A DNA stretch of 64,000 nucleotides from UBA668 sp963720695 (GTDB taxonomy: Bacteria; Actinomycetota; Acidimicrobiia; Acidimicrobiales; Ilumatobacteraceae), in NCBI GenBank assembly GCA_963720695.1, contig CAVRGG010000003.1:124001-188000 (forward strand). Reading direction: 5' to 3'. Below are positions 45,631 to 53,694 of this stretch, piece after piece. The notes beneath the pieces were generated by a model. It worked only from the letters and a program-made list of their open reading frames with translations, searched no databases and had not been told where the DNA came from. Made by a program: the position numbers and the translations under genes. The first letter of the stretch is position 1; each line of letters starts with the position of its first letter.

Positions 45631-46933
45631 GTGCCGATCCTGCGCGACGACCTCGAACGACAGATCGTCCGCCTCGCGATCCCTGCGCTCGGCACGCTCG
45701 CCGTCGAACCGGTCTACGTGCTGGTGGACACCGCCATCGTCGGCCGCCTGGGCACGCCGCAGCTGGCCGGCATGGCCATCGCCAGCGTCGTCCTGCTCAA
45801 CGTCATCGGGATCCTCGCCTTCCTCGAATACATCACCCCCGACATCGCGTTCTCCGTCGGCGCCGGCCTCGACGACGACGCCCGCCGTACTGCCGCGCAC
45901 GGCGCCTGGCTGAGCGGTTTCGTGGGCGTCCCGACGGCGATCGTTCTGGCCCTCACCGCCCGACCGATCTGCTGGTTGATCGGTGGGCGCGGCGACGTGC
46001 TCGACCACGCCACGACGTATCTGTCGATCAGTGCACTCGGGCTCCCGTTCGTCCTGTTCGCGTTCCTCGGCCACGGCGTGCTGCGCGGTTACAACGACCT
46101 CCGGACGCCGCTCAAGATCGTCGTCGTCGCGAACGTCGCCAACCTCGTTTCCGAGATCATCGCCGTCTACGGGTTCCACATGGGCGTCGCCGGTTCCGCC
46201 GGCACGACCGTGGTCGTGCAGATCGGCGCCGCCGGCGCGTTCCTGTGGGCGATCCGCCGTCACATGACCACCGTTCGTCCGGGATGGAGTCACTACCGAC
46301 CGCTGCTGGTGATGGGTGCCCATGTCGCGGTGCGATCGGTGGCGATGAACACCGTCTGGAACGTGTCGACGGTGATCGCCGCCCACCTCGATGCGCCGAC
46401 GTTGGCCGCCAACCAGGTGGTGACCCAGCTGTTCATGTTCTTCGCGTTGCTCCTCGACGCGCTCGCGGTGCCGTTGCACTCATTGGTCGCGGGCGCACTC
46501 GGGTCCGGTCGTCCCGACGAGGCCGCTCACATCGGGCGGATCAGCGTTCGGCTGTCGCTGTGGGCGTCGCTCGGGCTCGCCGCCCTGCTCGCCGCGATCA
46601 CGCCCATCCTCCCGTCCGTGTTCAGCAACGACCCCGCGGTGAAGTCCCGATTGATCGGTGCGCTGCTCGTGCTCGCAGTGATGCAGATTCCCGGGGCAAT
46701 GGCGTTCGCGCTCGACGGCGCGCTCATCGGCGCCCACGACATGGCGTGGCTGGGCCGCCAGGCGGTGCGGAACCTGATCGCGTTCGCGCCACTCGCCGTC
46801 GCCACCGTGATCTGGCCGACGACTGGGTCTGGCCGGCCTGTGGGGTGCGCAGATGTGCTGGATGGTGATGCGCGCAACGGTCAACTGGCGACGGTGGCAT
46901 CGGCTGTCGTCGCGACAGTTCGTCCTCACCTGA
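45631..46933 (+). CDS. MATE-family multidrug/sodium antiporter, frame broken near the end
   Basis: GTG 45631. Twelve hydrophobic segments with the MATE core (IPALGTLAVEPVYVLVDTAI, VGRLGTPQLAGMAIAS, GHGVLRGYNDLRTPL, ALDGALIGAHD). The start frame leaves the family after VIWPT. One base later the next frame supplies LGLAGLWGAQMCWMVMRATV, the normal last helix and tail, ending at TGA 46931. Removing one base near 46820 gives 433 residues. It is closest to DinF-like MATE proteins and exports cationic compounds with Na+ or H+. The corrected end overlaps the methylase gene by eight bases. Confidence 0.85.
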
Positions 46934-48137
46934 GCGGGATCGACCCGAGCAGACGCGGATTCAGTCGCACCGTCGAGGCGGAGAGCCCGCTCCCCGCGGC
47001 GTGATCGTGCACCCACTCGTTCGCTGCGTCGGAGGCGAGCACGTCGAGCACGCGGTCGGGTTCGTCGGTGACGCACGTGATGACCGGCACCCCGGGGAGC
47101 CAGGCGCCGACGACGTCGTGCACCGCTTCGATCGATCGAGTCTGGTTGGCGACGAGGATCTTGGGGACCAGCCGCTGAGCGGCCCAGCGCTGCAGCGGCG
47201 GCGAGAGCCGATCCAGCGCGACCCTGGGCGCAGTGAACTGCTGCTTGGCGAAGCGGACGGGCCGCTGGCCCCAATGGCAGACACCGGGATCGATCAGGCC
47301 CGACGTCACCAGCGGAGGACCCTCGACGTCGTCGCCGACCGCGCCGACGAGCCCGTAGTACTGATCGCGGAAGTCGGCCGTGAAGGTGGCGATGTCGCCC
47401 AGTGCCGGCCCGTCGTTGACCGGGACGGACCGCCCGGTGAGCAGACCCGACCACGCCGCTGGCATCGCGATGGACGCCACCGGCTCGAACTCCGGACCGA
47501 ACGACCGTCGCACCTCACCCTGTGGCGCGCCGACCTCCCAGACCCCGGCCCACACACGCACGTTGGCGTCGAACATGCGCGTCGGCGACCACCACATCCA
47601 CCGCAGCGCCGCCTGCTCGTCCACTGCGGCGCGGATCGGACCGGCGTCGCGAGATGACAGCAGGGACTGCGGCAACACGAGTCCGATCCGCCCCCCGGGC
47701 CGGGTGAGGCGCAGTGCGAGCGCGAGGAACTCCGCCGCCGCATCGGCATACGGTCCCCCGCCGAGGTTCGAGCGTCCACCACGTGAGGTCAGCGTGGCCA
47801 GTTGGTTCAGGAAGGGCGGATTGCCGATGACCACGTCGAAGCGTTCGTCGCCCCAGTCGCGTCGCAGCGCGTCGTCGTGCACGAACACCATGTCGTGCTC
47901 CGACCCGGCGTCGTGCTCCGACCCGGCGTCGTGCTCCGACCCGGCGTCGGGGTCGATGTCGACGCCCACCTGTTGGGGCAACCCCGTGGCGCGGAGAAAC
48001 CGGCCGTCGCCGCACGCGGGGTCGAGCACGCGGACCGCTCCAGGGAACACCGCCTCGCGGACGACCGCGTCCACCAGGACCGCAGGCGTGTACCAGGCGC
48101 CCAACTGCTTGCGACGGCGCCGTTGGGGTTCACTCAC
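46926..48137 (-). CDS. N6-adenine-type DNA methyltransferase, orphan
   Basis: 403 residues from GTG 48137. The target pattern is a class I methylase: motif X-like QLGAWYTPAVLVDAVV, motif I VLDPACGDGRFL, motif IV VVIGNPPF and motif VI-like GGRIGLVLPQSLL. The C-terminal half resembles the target-recognition part of Eco57I/TaqI-like enzymes. No nuclease gene is adjacent, so it is an orphan methylase or a remnant of a restriction-modification system. Residues about 65-82 are a triple repeat of AGSEHD encoded by an 18-bp tandem repeat. Confidence 0.85.
   Translation of the reverse strand: MSEPQRRRRKQLGAWYTPAVLVDAVVREAVFPGAVRVLDPACGDGRFLRATGLPQQVGVDIDPDAGSEHDAGSEHDAGSEHDMVFVHDDALRRDWGDERFDVVIGNPPFLNQLATLTSRGGRSNLGGGPYADAAAEFLALALRLTRPGGRIGLVLPQSLLSSRDAGPIRAAVDEQAALRWMWWSPTRMFDANVRVWAGVWEVGAPQGEVRRSFGPEFEPVASIAMPAAWSGLLTGRSVPVNDGPALGDIATFTADFRDQYYGLVGAVGDDVEGPPLVTSGLIDPGVCHWGQRPVRFAKQQFTAPRVALDRLSPPLQRWAAQRLVPKILVANQTRSIEAVHDVVGAWLPGVPVITCVTDEPDRVLDVLASDAANEWVHDHAAGSGLSASTVRLNPRLLGSIPLR
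47893..47946 (-). repeat. 18-bp tandem repeat, three copies, inside the methylase gene
   Basis: Three exact copies of an 18-base unit (TCGTGCTCCGACCCGGCG on the plus strand) at 47893-47910, 47911-47928 and 47929-47946. The unit encodes six residues, so copy-number change keeps the reading frame. It falls between motif I and motif IV of the methylase. Confidence 0.95.
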
Positions 48138-48161
48138 CTCGCCAGCGTAGGGTTTGGCCCC

Positions 48162-49115
48162 GTGACCGCCTCGGAACCCTTGGGTACGACCGACCGCTAC
48201 CTCACCTTCGGTCGGCCGGAGTGGGCCGCGCTGCGGGCGTCGACGCCCATGACCCTGCTCGAGGACGACCTCGACCGGCTGCGAGGCATCAACGAGCGCA
48301 TCGATCTGGACGAGGTGGCCGCCGTCTACCTGCCACTCACCCGACTGCTCAACCTGTACGTCGCAGCCACGCAGAGCCTGCACAAGGCGTCGGCCGCGTT
48401 CCTCGGCACGCTCGCCCCGAAGGTGCCCTACGTCATCGGCGTGGCAGGCAGCGTCGCCGTCGGCAAGAGCACCTTCGCTCGCATCCTGCAGGAGCTGCTC
48501 GCCCGCTGGCCCGACCACCCCAAGGTCGACCTCGTGACCACCGACGGGTTCCTCTACCCCAACAGCGTGCTCGAGCAACGCGGCATCATGAACCGAAAGG
48601 GCTTCCCGGAGAGCTACGACACGCGCCGCCTGTTGCAGTTCCTCCGCGAGGTCAAGAGCGGCGCAGCGGAGGTGGCAGCCCCGGTCTACAGCCACGTGGT
48701 CTACGACATCATCGACGGCGAGAGCGTCACCGTCCACCAGCCCGACATCCTGATCCTCGAAGGCCTCAACGTGCTCCAGGTCGGCGCGACCGGCGACGCG
48801 GCGAACCCCGAGTTCGTCAGCGACTACTTCGACTTCTCGATCTACATCGATGCCGACGAGCGCGACATCGAGGCGTTCTACGTGCAGCGCTTCCTCACGC
48901 TGTGCGAGACCGTCTTCCAGAACCCGGACAGCTTCTTCCAGCACTACGCCCACCTCTCCCGAGACGAAGCGATCGAGACGGCCCGCTTCATCTGGCGCGA
49001 GATCAACGGCAAGAACCTGCGCGAGAACATCGCCCCGACGAAGGGACGGGCAGGTCTGCTCCTGCGCAAGGCAGCGGATCACCGCGTCACCGACGTCTGG
49101 CTCCGGCGACTCTGA
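48162..49115 (+). CDS. coaA: Pantothenate kinase, type I
   Basis: 317 residues from GTG 48162. It has the CoaA nucleotide site GSVAVGKST (96-104), TTDGFLYPN, GFPESYDTRRLLQFL and ILEGLNVLQ. It phosphorylates pantothenate, the first step of coenzyme A synthesis, and is feedback-inhibited by CoA in known members. TAGGGT lies eight bases before the GTG (leaderless type). The TGA overlaps the ATG of the next lipoprotein gene by one base. Confidence 0.95.
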   Translation: MTASEPLGTTDRYLTFGRPEWAALRASTPMTLLEDDLDRLRGINERIDLDEVAAVYLPLTRLLNLYVAATQSLHKASAAFLGTLAPKVPYVIGVAGSVAVGKSTFARILQELLARWPDHPKVDLVTTDGFLYPNSVLEQRGIMNRKGFPESYDTRRLLQFLREVKSGAAEVAAPVYSHVVYDIIDGESVTVHQPDILILEGLNVLQVGATGDAANPEFVSDYFDFSIYIDADERDIEAFYVQRFLTLCETVFQNPDSFFQHYAHLSRDEAIETARFIWREINGKNLRENIAPTKGRAGLLLRKAADHRVTDVWLRRL

Positions 49116-49636
49116 TGCGCGCCCGCGCGCTCCTGGTCGCGTGTGCGGCCGTGATGGCACTCGCCGCGTGCGGAGGCGACACGGCAGAGGTCGTGCACCT
49201 GTACGACCGCACCCCGGTGCCCGCCGTGCCCGATCGCACGATGGCGATCTCCACCCCACTCGCCGACGGCGACTACTGGGCACCCAGCGCGATGGCCGAC
49301 GCTGCCACCGACCGCATCACCTTCACGCTGACCCAGGCGTTGTTCGGGCCGACGTGCGAGGCGGAACTCGGCGCAGCAGCGTGCCCTGACGATCTGGGCA
49401 CCATCGAACAGCCCCAGGCGACCATCGGCGTGCAGGCCGACGCGCTGCACTCGGTGAGCGTGGCCGGGTCGAACCGGCAGAACTTCGCGATCACCGGCAC
49501 GGAACTGGTCCACCTACTCACCGGTGGGTCGCCCGCAGGCGAGGCACCGCCGGACTTCTCCTACTCGCCCTACCCGTTCCTCGTCACCGTACGGGCCGGG
49601 GTCGTCGAGGTCGCCCGCCAGATCTGGACGGCCTGA
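49115..49636 (+). CDS. Secreted lipoprotein, paralogue of 17844-18551
   Basis: 173 residues. The signal peptide ends in the lipobox LAAC. The mature part has LADGDYWAPSAM, FTLTQALFGPTCE, ITGTELVHLLTGG and PFLVTVRAGV ... RQIWTA. These blocks match, in order, LANGSYW, LQAFFGDEC, ITPAELVLIRGG and PWLMTVANGK ... EQVWTP of the lipoprotein at 17844. It lacks the long Thr/Ser spacer of that protein. Start ATG overlaps the coaA stop, so it depends on the coaA transcript. Function unknown. Confidence 0.85.
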   Translation: MRARALLVACAAVMALAACGGDTAEVVHLYDRTPVPAVPDRTMAISTPLADGDYWAPSAMADAATDRITFTLTQALFGPTCEAELGAAACPDDLGTIEQPQATIGVQADALHSVSVAGSNRQNFAITGTELVHLLTGGSPAGEAPPDFSYSPYPFLVTVRAGVVEVARQIWTA

Positions 49637-49644
49637 GGCGGCGG

Positions 49645-50334
49645 TCAGTCGGCGAGCAGCCACGCCGGCAGGTCGGCGATGGACTCGAGTTCGGCGAAGT
49701 GCTCGTCGTGGTCGACGTGTTCGAGCTCCCACAGCAACGGATACGGGATGTGGACCGCCGTGCCGCCGAGGGCCATCACGGGGAGGATGTCGCTGCGGAC
49801 GCTGTTGCCGACCATGCAGAACCGCTCGGGCGTCACACCCAGGTCGCGCAGCACTCGTTGATAGGTCGCTGGGTCCTTCTCGAGCAGGATCTCCACGTGT
49901 TCGAAGTGGTGGGCGAGCCCGCTCGTCTCCACCTTGAAGGTCTGGTGGATGAGATCGCCCTTGGTGATCAGCACCAGGTGGTAGTCGCGGCCGATCGCGG
50001 CGAGCGTCTCGGGCACGTGGGGGAGCAGGCGCACCGGCTCGGTGAGCTGACCGCGCACCATCTCCACGAGGTCGCCGATCACGGCCGCGGGCACGCGCCC
50101 TTCGGTGATGGTGATCGCGGCCTCGACCGCCGACAGCCCGAAGGCCTTCACGCCGTACCCGAACGCATGGAGGTTCTTGCGCTCGACCGCGGTGAGCGCC
50201 GCCTTCACGTCGACACCCTCGGCCGCATAGGGCGACACGACCTCGACGAAGTGCTGCTCGCCGGCGTGGAAGCTGTCCTCGCTGTGCCAGAGGGTGTCGT
50301 CGGCATCGATGCCGATCACGTCGAACGATTTCAT
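49645..50334 (-). CDS. HAD-superfamily hydrolase
   Basis: 229 residues. Motif I is DVIGIDADDTLW (nucleophile and acid Asp), motif II is LVLITKG, motif III Lys is in LLEKDPATYQ, and motif IV is CMVGNSVRSDI. It is a phosphatase-type HAD with a C1 helical cap. It is the third gene after a thiamine-binding protein and an HTH protein, seven bases after the latter, so a phosphatase for a thiamine-related phosphate is possible but not shown. Confidence 0.9.
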   Translation of the reverse strand: MKSFDVIGIDADDTLWHSEDSFHAGEQHFVEVVSPYAAEGVDVKAALTAVERKNLHAFGYGVKAFGLSAVEAAITITEGRVPAAVIGDLVEMVRGQLTEPVRLLPHVPETLAAIGRDYHLVLITKGDLIHQTFKVETSGLAHHFEHVEILLEKDPATYQRVLRDLGVTPERFCMVGNSVRSDILPVMALGGTAVHIPYPLLWELEHVDHDEHFAELESIADLPAWLLAD

Positions 50335-50341
50335 TCGGCGG

Positions 50342-50707
50342 TCACCGGTGCAGTGCGTTGAGGTAGTTGTAGACGGTGATGCGGCTGACGCCCATCGCGT
50401 CGGCGACGTCTTCGACCGCCCGCCGAAGCGTGAACGCCCCCCGCTCGTCGAGCAGTCGGATCGCACGCTGCTTGTCCTCGCGCGAGAGCGTCGGCAGGGG
50501 CGCGCCGAGCTCGCGTTCCACCGACTCGATCAGGCGGTCGAGCGCGCCGTGCAGTGCCGCGGGTCGCACGGCGGCCAGCACCGTGCCCTCCCACTTCAGC
50601 GGCAGGTCGCCCGGCTCGCGTTCGTCGGCGGCGACCATCGACGCCCCCAACGCCTCGACGATCGGTTTCATCGCCAACACGAGCGGATGGCGGGGCAGCT
50701 TGCTCAC
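50342..50707 (-). CDS. Helix-turn-helix regulator (YheO/DUF2083-like C-terminus)
   Basis: 121 residues. The C-terminus LLDERGAFTLRRAVEDVADA followed by MGVSRITVYNYLN is the conserved helix-turn-helix of the YheO-like family. The N-terminus (HPLVLAMKPIVEALGASMVA) is a small alpha/beta domain, shorter than the PAS-like domain of YheO. GTG 50707 overlaps the thiamine-binding gene stop in GTGA. It probably regulates its own three-gene operon. Confidence 0.8.
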   Translation of the reverse strand: MSKLPRHPLVLAMKPIVEALGASMVAADEREPGDLPLKWEGTVLAAVRPAALHGALDRLIESVERELGAPLPTLSREDKQRAIRLLDERGAFTLRRAVEDVADAMGVSRITVYNYLNALHR

Positions 50708-50946
50708 GCGTCACCTGCGAGGCGTTCGGCGTGCAGGCTCACGTGGGATGCACCGTTGGCGAAGGCCTCGGCGACGATGGCGCCCGACACCTCGGCGACC
50801 TGCTCCTGGGTGACAGCGCAGGACGAACCGAAGGGCCCGAACTCGACGGTGACGCCGAGGGCTTCGGCGGCTGCGATCGCTGCCCGGACGTGCGGCCCGG
50901 GGTTGCCCTCGTGAAAGGGCTCGATCGTGAACTCCAACAGCAGCAC
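50704..50946 (-). CDS. Thiamine-binding protein (MTH1187/YkoF-like, DUF77)
   Basis: 80 residues from GTG 50946. A ferredoxin-like fold with LLLEFTIEPF at the start, AEALGVTVEFGPFGSSC in the middle and a C-terminal helix (VSGAIVAEAFANGASHVSLH). Structures of this family bind thiamine or hydroxymethylpyrimidine. TACCAT lies six bases before the GTG, which supports this start over the ATG at 50973. First gene of the operon with the HTH regulator and the HAD hydrolase. Confidence 0.85.
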   Translation of the reverse strand: MLLLEFTIEPFHEGNPGPHVRAAIAAAEALGVTVEFGPFGSSCAVTQEQVAEVSGAIVAEAFANGASHVSLHAERLAGDA

Positions 50947-51004
50947 GGTGCGATGGTAGCCAGCGATCGTCACCTGCTGCGCCCCGGCCCTGGCGGGACC
51001 GCGG

Positions 51005-51514
51005 TCAGCCCTCGGGCATGAAGAAGGTGTACATCCGCTCGGCGTCGATCCGTGCGTACTGCACGCCGCTGTCGAGGAACTGCTCCCATTCCGCGCCGTA
51101 CCGGGGGACGTAGATGCTCAACAGGTGCGTCCGGAAGGCCCCGTGTTCGGGCGCGGCGATGTCGAAGGGGACGGCGCGCCCGTGCACGGTGACGGACAGG
51201 TGCTCGCCGGGCAGGTGGGTCGCGCTGACCCAGGGTGAACGCCGGATGTGCGTGAACCGAGTCGAGTCGGGCGCCGACCCGAAGTACCAGTCGCCCCGGA
51301 AGAACATGCCGTCGACAGGTCCGGCGATCGGATGACCCTTCGCCGTCACCGTCGCCAGGACGAGCAGCTGCATGTCGGGCAACATCTCGACCAACTGCTC
51401 CGCCTGCAGACGGCGATCGTCGGTGATCACTCGACGGAGATGCTCGCCCGCGTGGGCGTAGCTGTCGTCGAGCAGGGTCTGCAGGCGGGCGAGGTCCTCT
51501 CTGGTTTCGTGCAT
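51005..51514 (-). CDS. Pyridoxamine 5'-phosphate oxidase-like FMN-binding protein
   Basis: 169 residues with the split-barrel core (LLVLATVTAKGHPIAGPVDG, MFFRGDWYFGSAPDSTR, RRSPWVSATHLPGEHLSVTV). An N-terminal helix of about 40 residues precedes the barrel. Members bind FMN, F420 or haem; the partner is not certain. TAGAAC lies six bases before ATG 51514. A WXG100 gene upstream is 18 bases away in the same direction. Confidence 0.82.
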   Translation of the reverse strand: MHETREDLARLQTLLDDSYAHAGEHLRRVITDDRRLQAEQLVEMLPDMQLLVLATVTAKGHPIAGPVDGMFFRGDWYFGSAPDSTRFTHIRRSPWVSATHLPGEHLSVTVHGRAVPFDIAAPEHGAFRTHLLSIYVPRYGAEWEQFLDSGVQYARIDAERMYTFFMPEG

Positions 51515-51532
51515 GCCGGCGTTCTAGCCGGT

Positions 51533-51802
51533 TCAGCGAGCGCCCATGACCCGCTGCAGGTCAGTGCTCCTGGCGATGCAGTCGCCACCGGCCGCGTCGA
51601 ACGCCTGATTGAGCTTGCCGAGAGCGTTGCGGAACGTGGTGTTCCAGTCGTTCTCGAACTGGTCGCGGGCGGGACCGACCCAGGTGGTGCCGCCGAGCGC
51701 GCTGCTGACGGCGCTGATGACCCCCTCGATGCTGGTGATCTGCTGCCGCAGGGACCGGCCGAGCGAGGCGAGCTGCTCGGGATTGGCGCCGTACATGGTC
51801 AT
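51533..51802 (-). CDS. WXG100-family (ESAT-6-like) protein, solitary
   Basis: 89 residues, two helices around the WVG turn (41-43): QLASLGRSLRQQITSIEGVI before it and ARDQFENDWNTTFRNALGKL after it. This is the helical hairpin of substrates exported by type VII secretion. The C-terminal YxxxD/E export signal is not evident. AGGA lies about nine bases before ATG 51802. No type VII ATPase, EccD or partner gene is nearby. Confidence 0.87.
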   Translation of the reverse strand: MTMYGANPEQLASLGRSLRQQITSIEGVISAVSSALGGTTWVGPARDQFENDWNTTFRNALGKLNQAFDAAGGDCIARSTDLQRVMGAR

Positions 51803-51910
51803 GGGAGTGTCCTTCCTGAGCGCGCACCGTGCGTGCTCATCGACGCTGGGCACATCGACGTGTCCGGATCGGCAAGATCCGTCGCACCCGCTCCCGTGTA
51901 CCGTCGTGGC

Positions 51911-52690
51911 GTGCGTTGGGGCCTGTCGATCTCGTTGTCCGGGGATCTCGCCGACCCGAGGGCGGTCGCGGACGTGGCGGTCACGGCAGAACGCGCAGGC
52001 TGGGACGGCGTGTTCGTCTGGGACCATCTCTGGAACCGGACGCTGGCTCCCTTCGCCGACCCGTTCGTCACGCTGGCGGCGATCGCGACGGCGACGGACC
52101 GGGTCGTCATCGGCACCATGGTCACGGCCCTGCCGCGCCGCCGGCCGCAGCTCGTGGCACAGTCGGCGACCTCGCTCGACCGGCTGTCCAATGGCCGGAT
52201 GGTGCTGGGCCTCGGCCTCGGGGTCGACAGCTATGGGGAGTACTCGGCGTTCGGCGAGCCGGCCGTGGACGACCGCACCAGGGCGGCCGCGCTCGACGCC
52301 GGGATCGGCCTGCTCGAACAGATGCTCACCGGCGGACCGGTCGAGGGCGCCGGTGGGCGGGTCACCACCGCGGCCGGCGTCCGGCAACCTCGGGTCCCGA
52401 TCTGGATCGCCGGTCGGGCCGGGCTCACTGCCGGGCCGCGGCGAGTCCGCCGGCACGGGCTGGAGGGTCTGGCGCTGGTGGACGCCGACGTCTGGACGCC
52501 CGACCACGTCACGAGCGCACTGGGCGCCGGTGACCTGACGGCCGGGGCCCTCGACGTGGCGTTGGTCGGCGGCACCCATCCCGACGCCGACGCGCTCGGC
52601 GCGGCGGGCGCGACGTGGTGCTTCCCCGAGATCCTGCCCGGGGCCAGCCTGGTCGAGGCGCGCCGCCTGGCGGGGACGACGCCCGGCTGA
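51911..52690 (+). CDS. LLM-class (F420-type) flavin-dependent oxidoreductase
   Basis: 259 residues from GTG 51911, preceded by TACCGT six bases upstream. It has the bacterial luciferase-like TIM barrel (WGLSISLSGDLADPRAVAD, AERAGWDGVFVWDHLW, TDRVVIGTMVTALPRRRPQ, LSNGRMVLGLGLG). The ending is shorter than usual. Actinobacterial members mostly use F420H2 or FMNH2. Substrate unknown. Confidence 0.9.
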   Translation: MRWGLSISLSGDLADPRAVADVAVTAERAGWDGVFVWDHLWNRTLAPFADPFVTLAAIATATDRVVIGTMVTALPRRRPQLVAQSATSLDRLSNGRMVLGLGLGVDSYGEYSAFGEPAVDDRTRAAALDAGIGLLEQMLTGGPVEGAGGRVTTAAGVRQPRVPIWIAGRAGLTAGPRRVRRHGLEGLALVDADVWTPDHVTSALGAGDLTAGALDVALVGGTHPDADALGAAGATWCFPEILPGASLVEARRLAGTTPG

Positions 52691-52699
52691 GCGCCGGCT

Positions 52700-53578
52700 T
52701 CAGCGCATCCGCTCGACGAGTTGGAGGAGGTGCGCGTGGAAGCCTTCGGCGTCGAGGTCGTGGCTCCACCCGTGCCCGCAGAACAGGCGGTCGAAGCGCA
52801 GGGGCGACGCGGCGAACCTCGCGAGGGAGTCCGCCTGGGCCGACCAGGAGTACCAGCACGCATCGCGAAACGCGGTCAGGCGCTCGCGGTGCACGTCCCA
52901 CGCCAGTGAATCGCCGGAGAACAGCAGGTGACCGTCCACGTGGTAGAGCACGCTGCCCTTGGTGTGGCCGGGCACGGGGAAGGCGATGACGCCCGGCACG
53001 ATCTCCGTCGGCGCCTCGCCCTCGATGAGCCGATCCGCGTACGGTGCGGCGCGGCGATCGTCGGTGTGGATCCACACGGTCGCGCCGAAGTGCTGCGCGT
53101 ACCGTTCGGCGTCGGCGACGTCGTCGCGGTGCGTCAGCAGGATGTGCTGGACGCCACCGAGCGGGCCCAGCTCGTCGTAGACCTCGCGGGTCCAGCGCGG
53201 CGCGTCGATCATGATGTTCGACCGTTCACCGCCTGCGTGGCGCTGAACGAGGTACGAGTGCGCGCCGAACGAGCTCTCGGCGTTGTGCCCGAGGCGGTAC
53301 ACCCCGTCGCCGAGGTCATGGGGGAAGACCGGGTGCTCCGGGTGCCGCATCGACGCGTGCCCGACCGAGCGCGTCGGACAGACGCCGACCGCTCGCCACG
53401 CCATCTCCAACTCCTCGGGAGTCTGTGGTTGACGCACGAACAGCGACACGCCGTCGCTCGGATTGCGCACGATCAAGCCCGGCGCGACCTGCCGAGCGGC
53501 GTCGCAGTCGATGCAGCGGGTGTCGACGAACCAGTCCCCTGGTGCGCCGTCGGGATGGCGATCCGCGAGTCGGGCCAT
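52700..53578 (-). CDS. Ferredoxin-like / metallo-beta-lactamase fusion
   Basis: 292 residues. The N-terminus has a one-cluster ferredoxin pattern, CIDCDAARQVAPG (C22, C25) and AVGVCPT (C67); the third Cys of the usual CxxCxxC is Ala. The MBL fold carries LTHRDDVADAERYA, VPGHTKGSVLY, LFSGDSLAW and FCGHGWSH, the divergent metal set of this fusion family. A redox hydrolase is likely; substrate unknown. TACGAT lies six bases before ATG 53578. Confidence 0.88.
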   Translation of the reverse strand: MARLADRHPDGAPGDWFVDTRCIDCDAARQVAPGLIVRNPSDGVSLFVRQPQTPEELEMAWRAVGVCPTRSVGHASMRHPEHPVFPHDLGDGVYRLGHNAESSFGAHSYLVQRHAGGERSNIMIDAPRWTREVYDELGPLGGVQHILLTHRDDVADAERYAQHFGATVWIHTDDRRAAPYADRLIEGEAPTEIVPGVIAFPVPGHTKGSVLYHVDGHLLFSGDSLAWDVHRERLTAFRDACWYSWSAQADSLARFAASPLRFDRLFCGHGWSHDLDAEGFHAHLLQLVERMR

Positions 53579-53605
53579 GGCCGCATCGTAGGACCCTGCC
53601 GACCG

Positions 53606-53656
53606 GCTTCTGGTCCGGATCGTTCCCGGATTCCGGGAACGATCCGGACGAGAAGC
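53606..53656. repeat. Near-perfect 51-base palindrome
   Basis: Arms 53613-53630 and 53632-53649 pair perfectly over 18 bp around one central T. After one G-G mismatch six more pairs extend the stem to 53606-53656. It lies between NUDIX and the downstream ferredoxin-MBL gene, both on the minus strand. A strong terminator or a REP-like element fits; no U tract follows. Confidence 0.85.
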
Positions 53657-53694
53657 AGTGCTGGGAAGGATCCCGCCCAGAAGCCGAGGGGCCG

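Noticed and set aside
48138..49283. N-terminal extension of the DNA methylase
   Set aside because: Antisense of coaA; the methylase fold begins shortly after GTG 48137.
51533..52690. Type VII secretion locus around the WXG100 gene
   Set aside because: No EccC-like ATPase, EccD or second WXG100 gene is present in the window.
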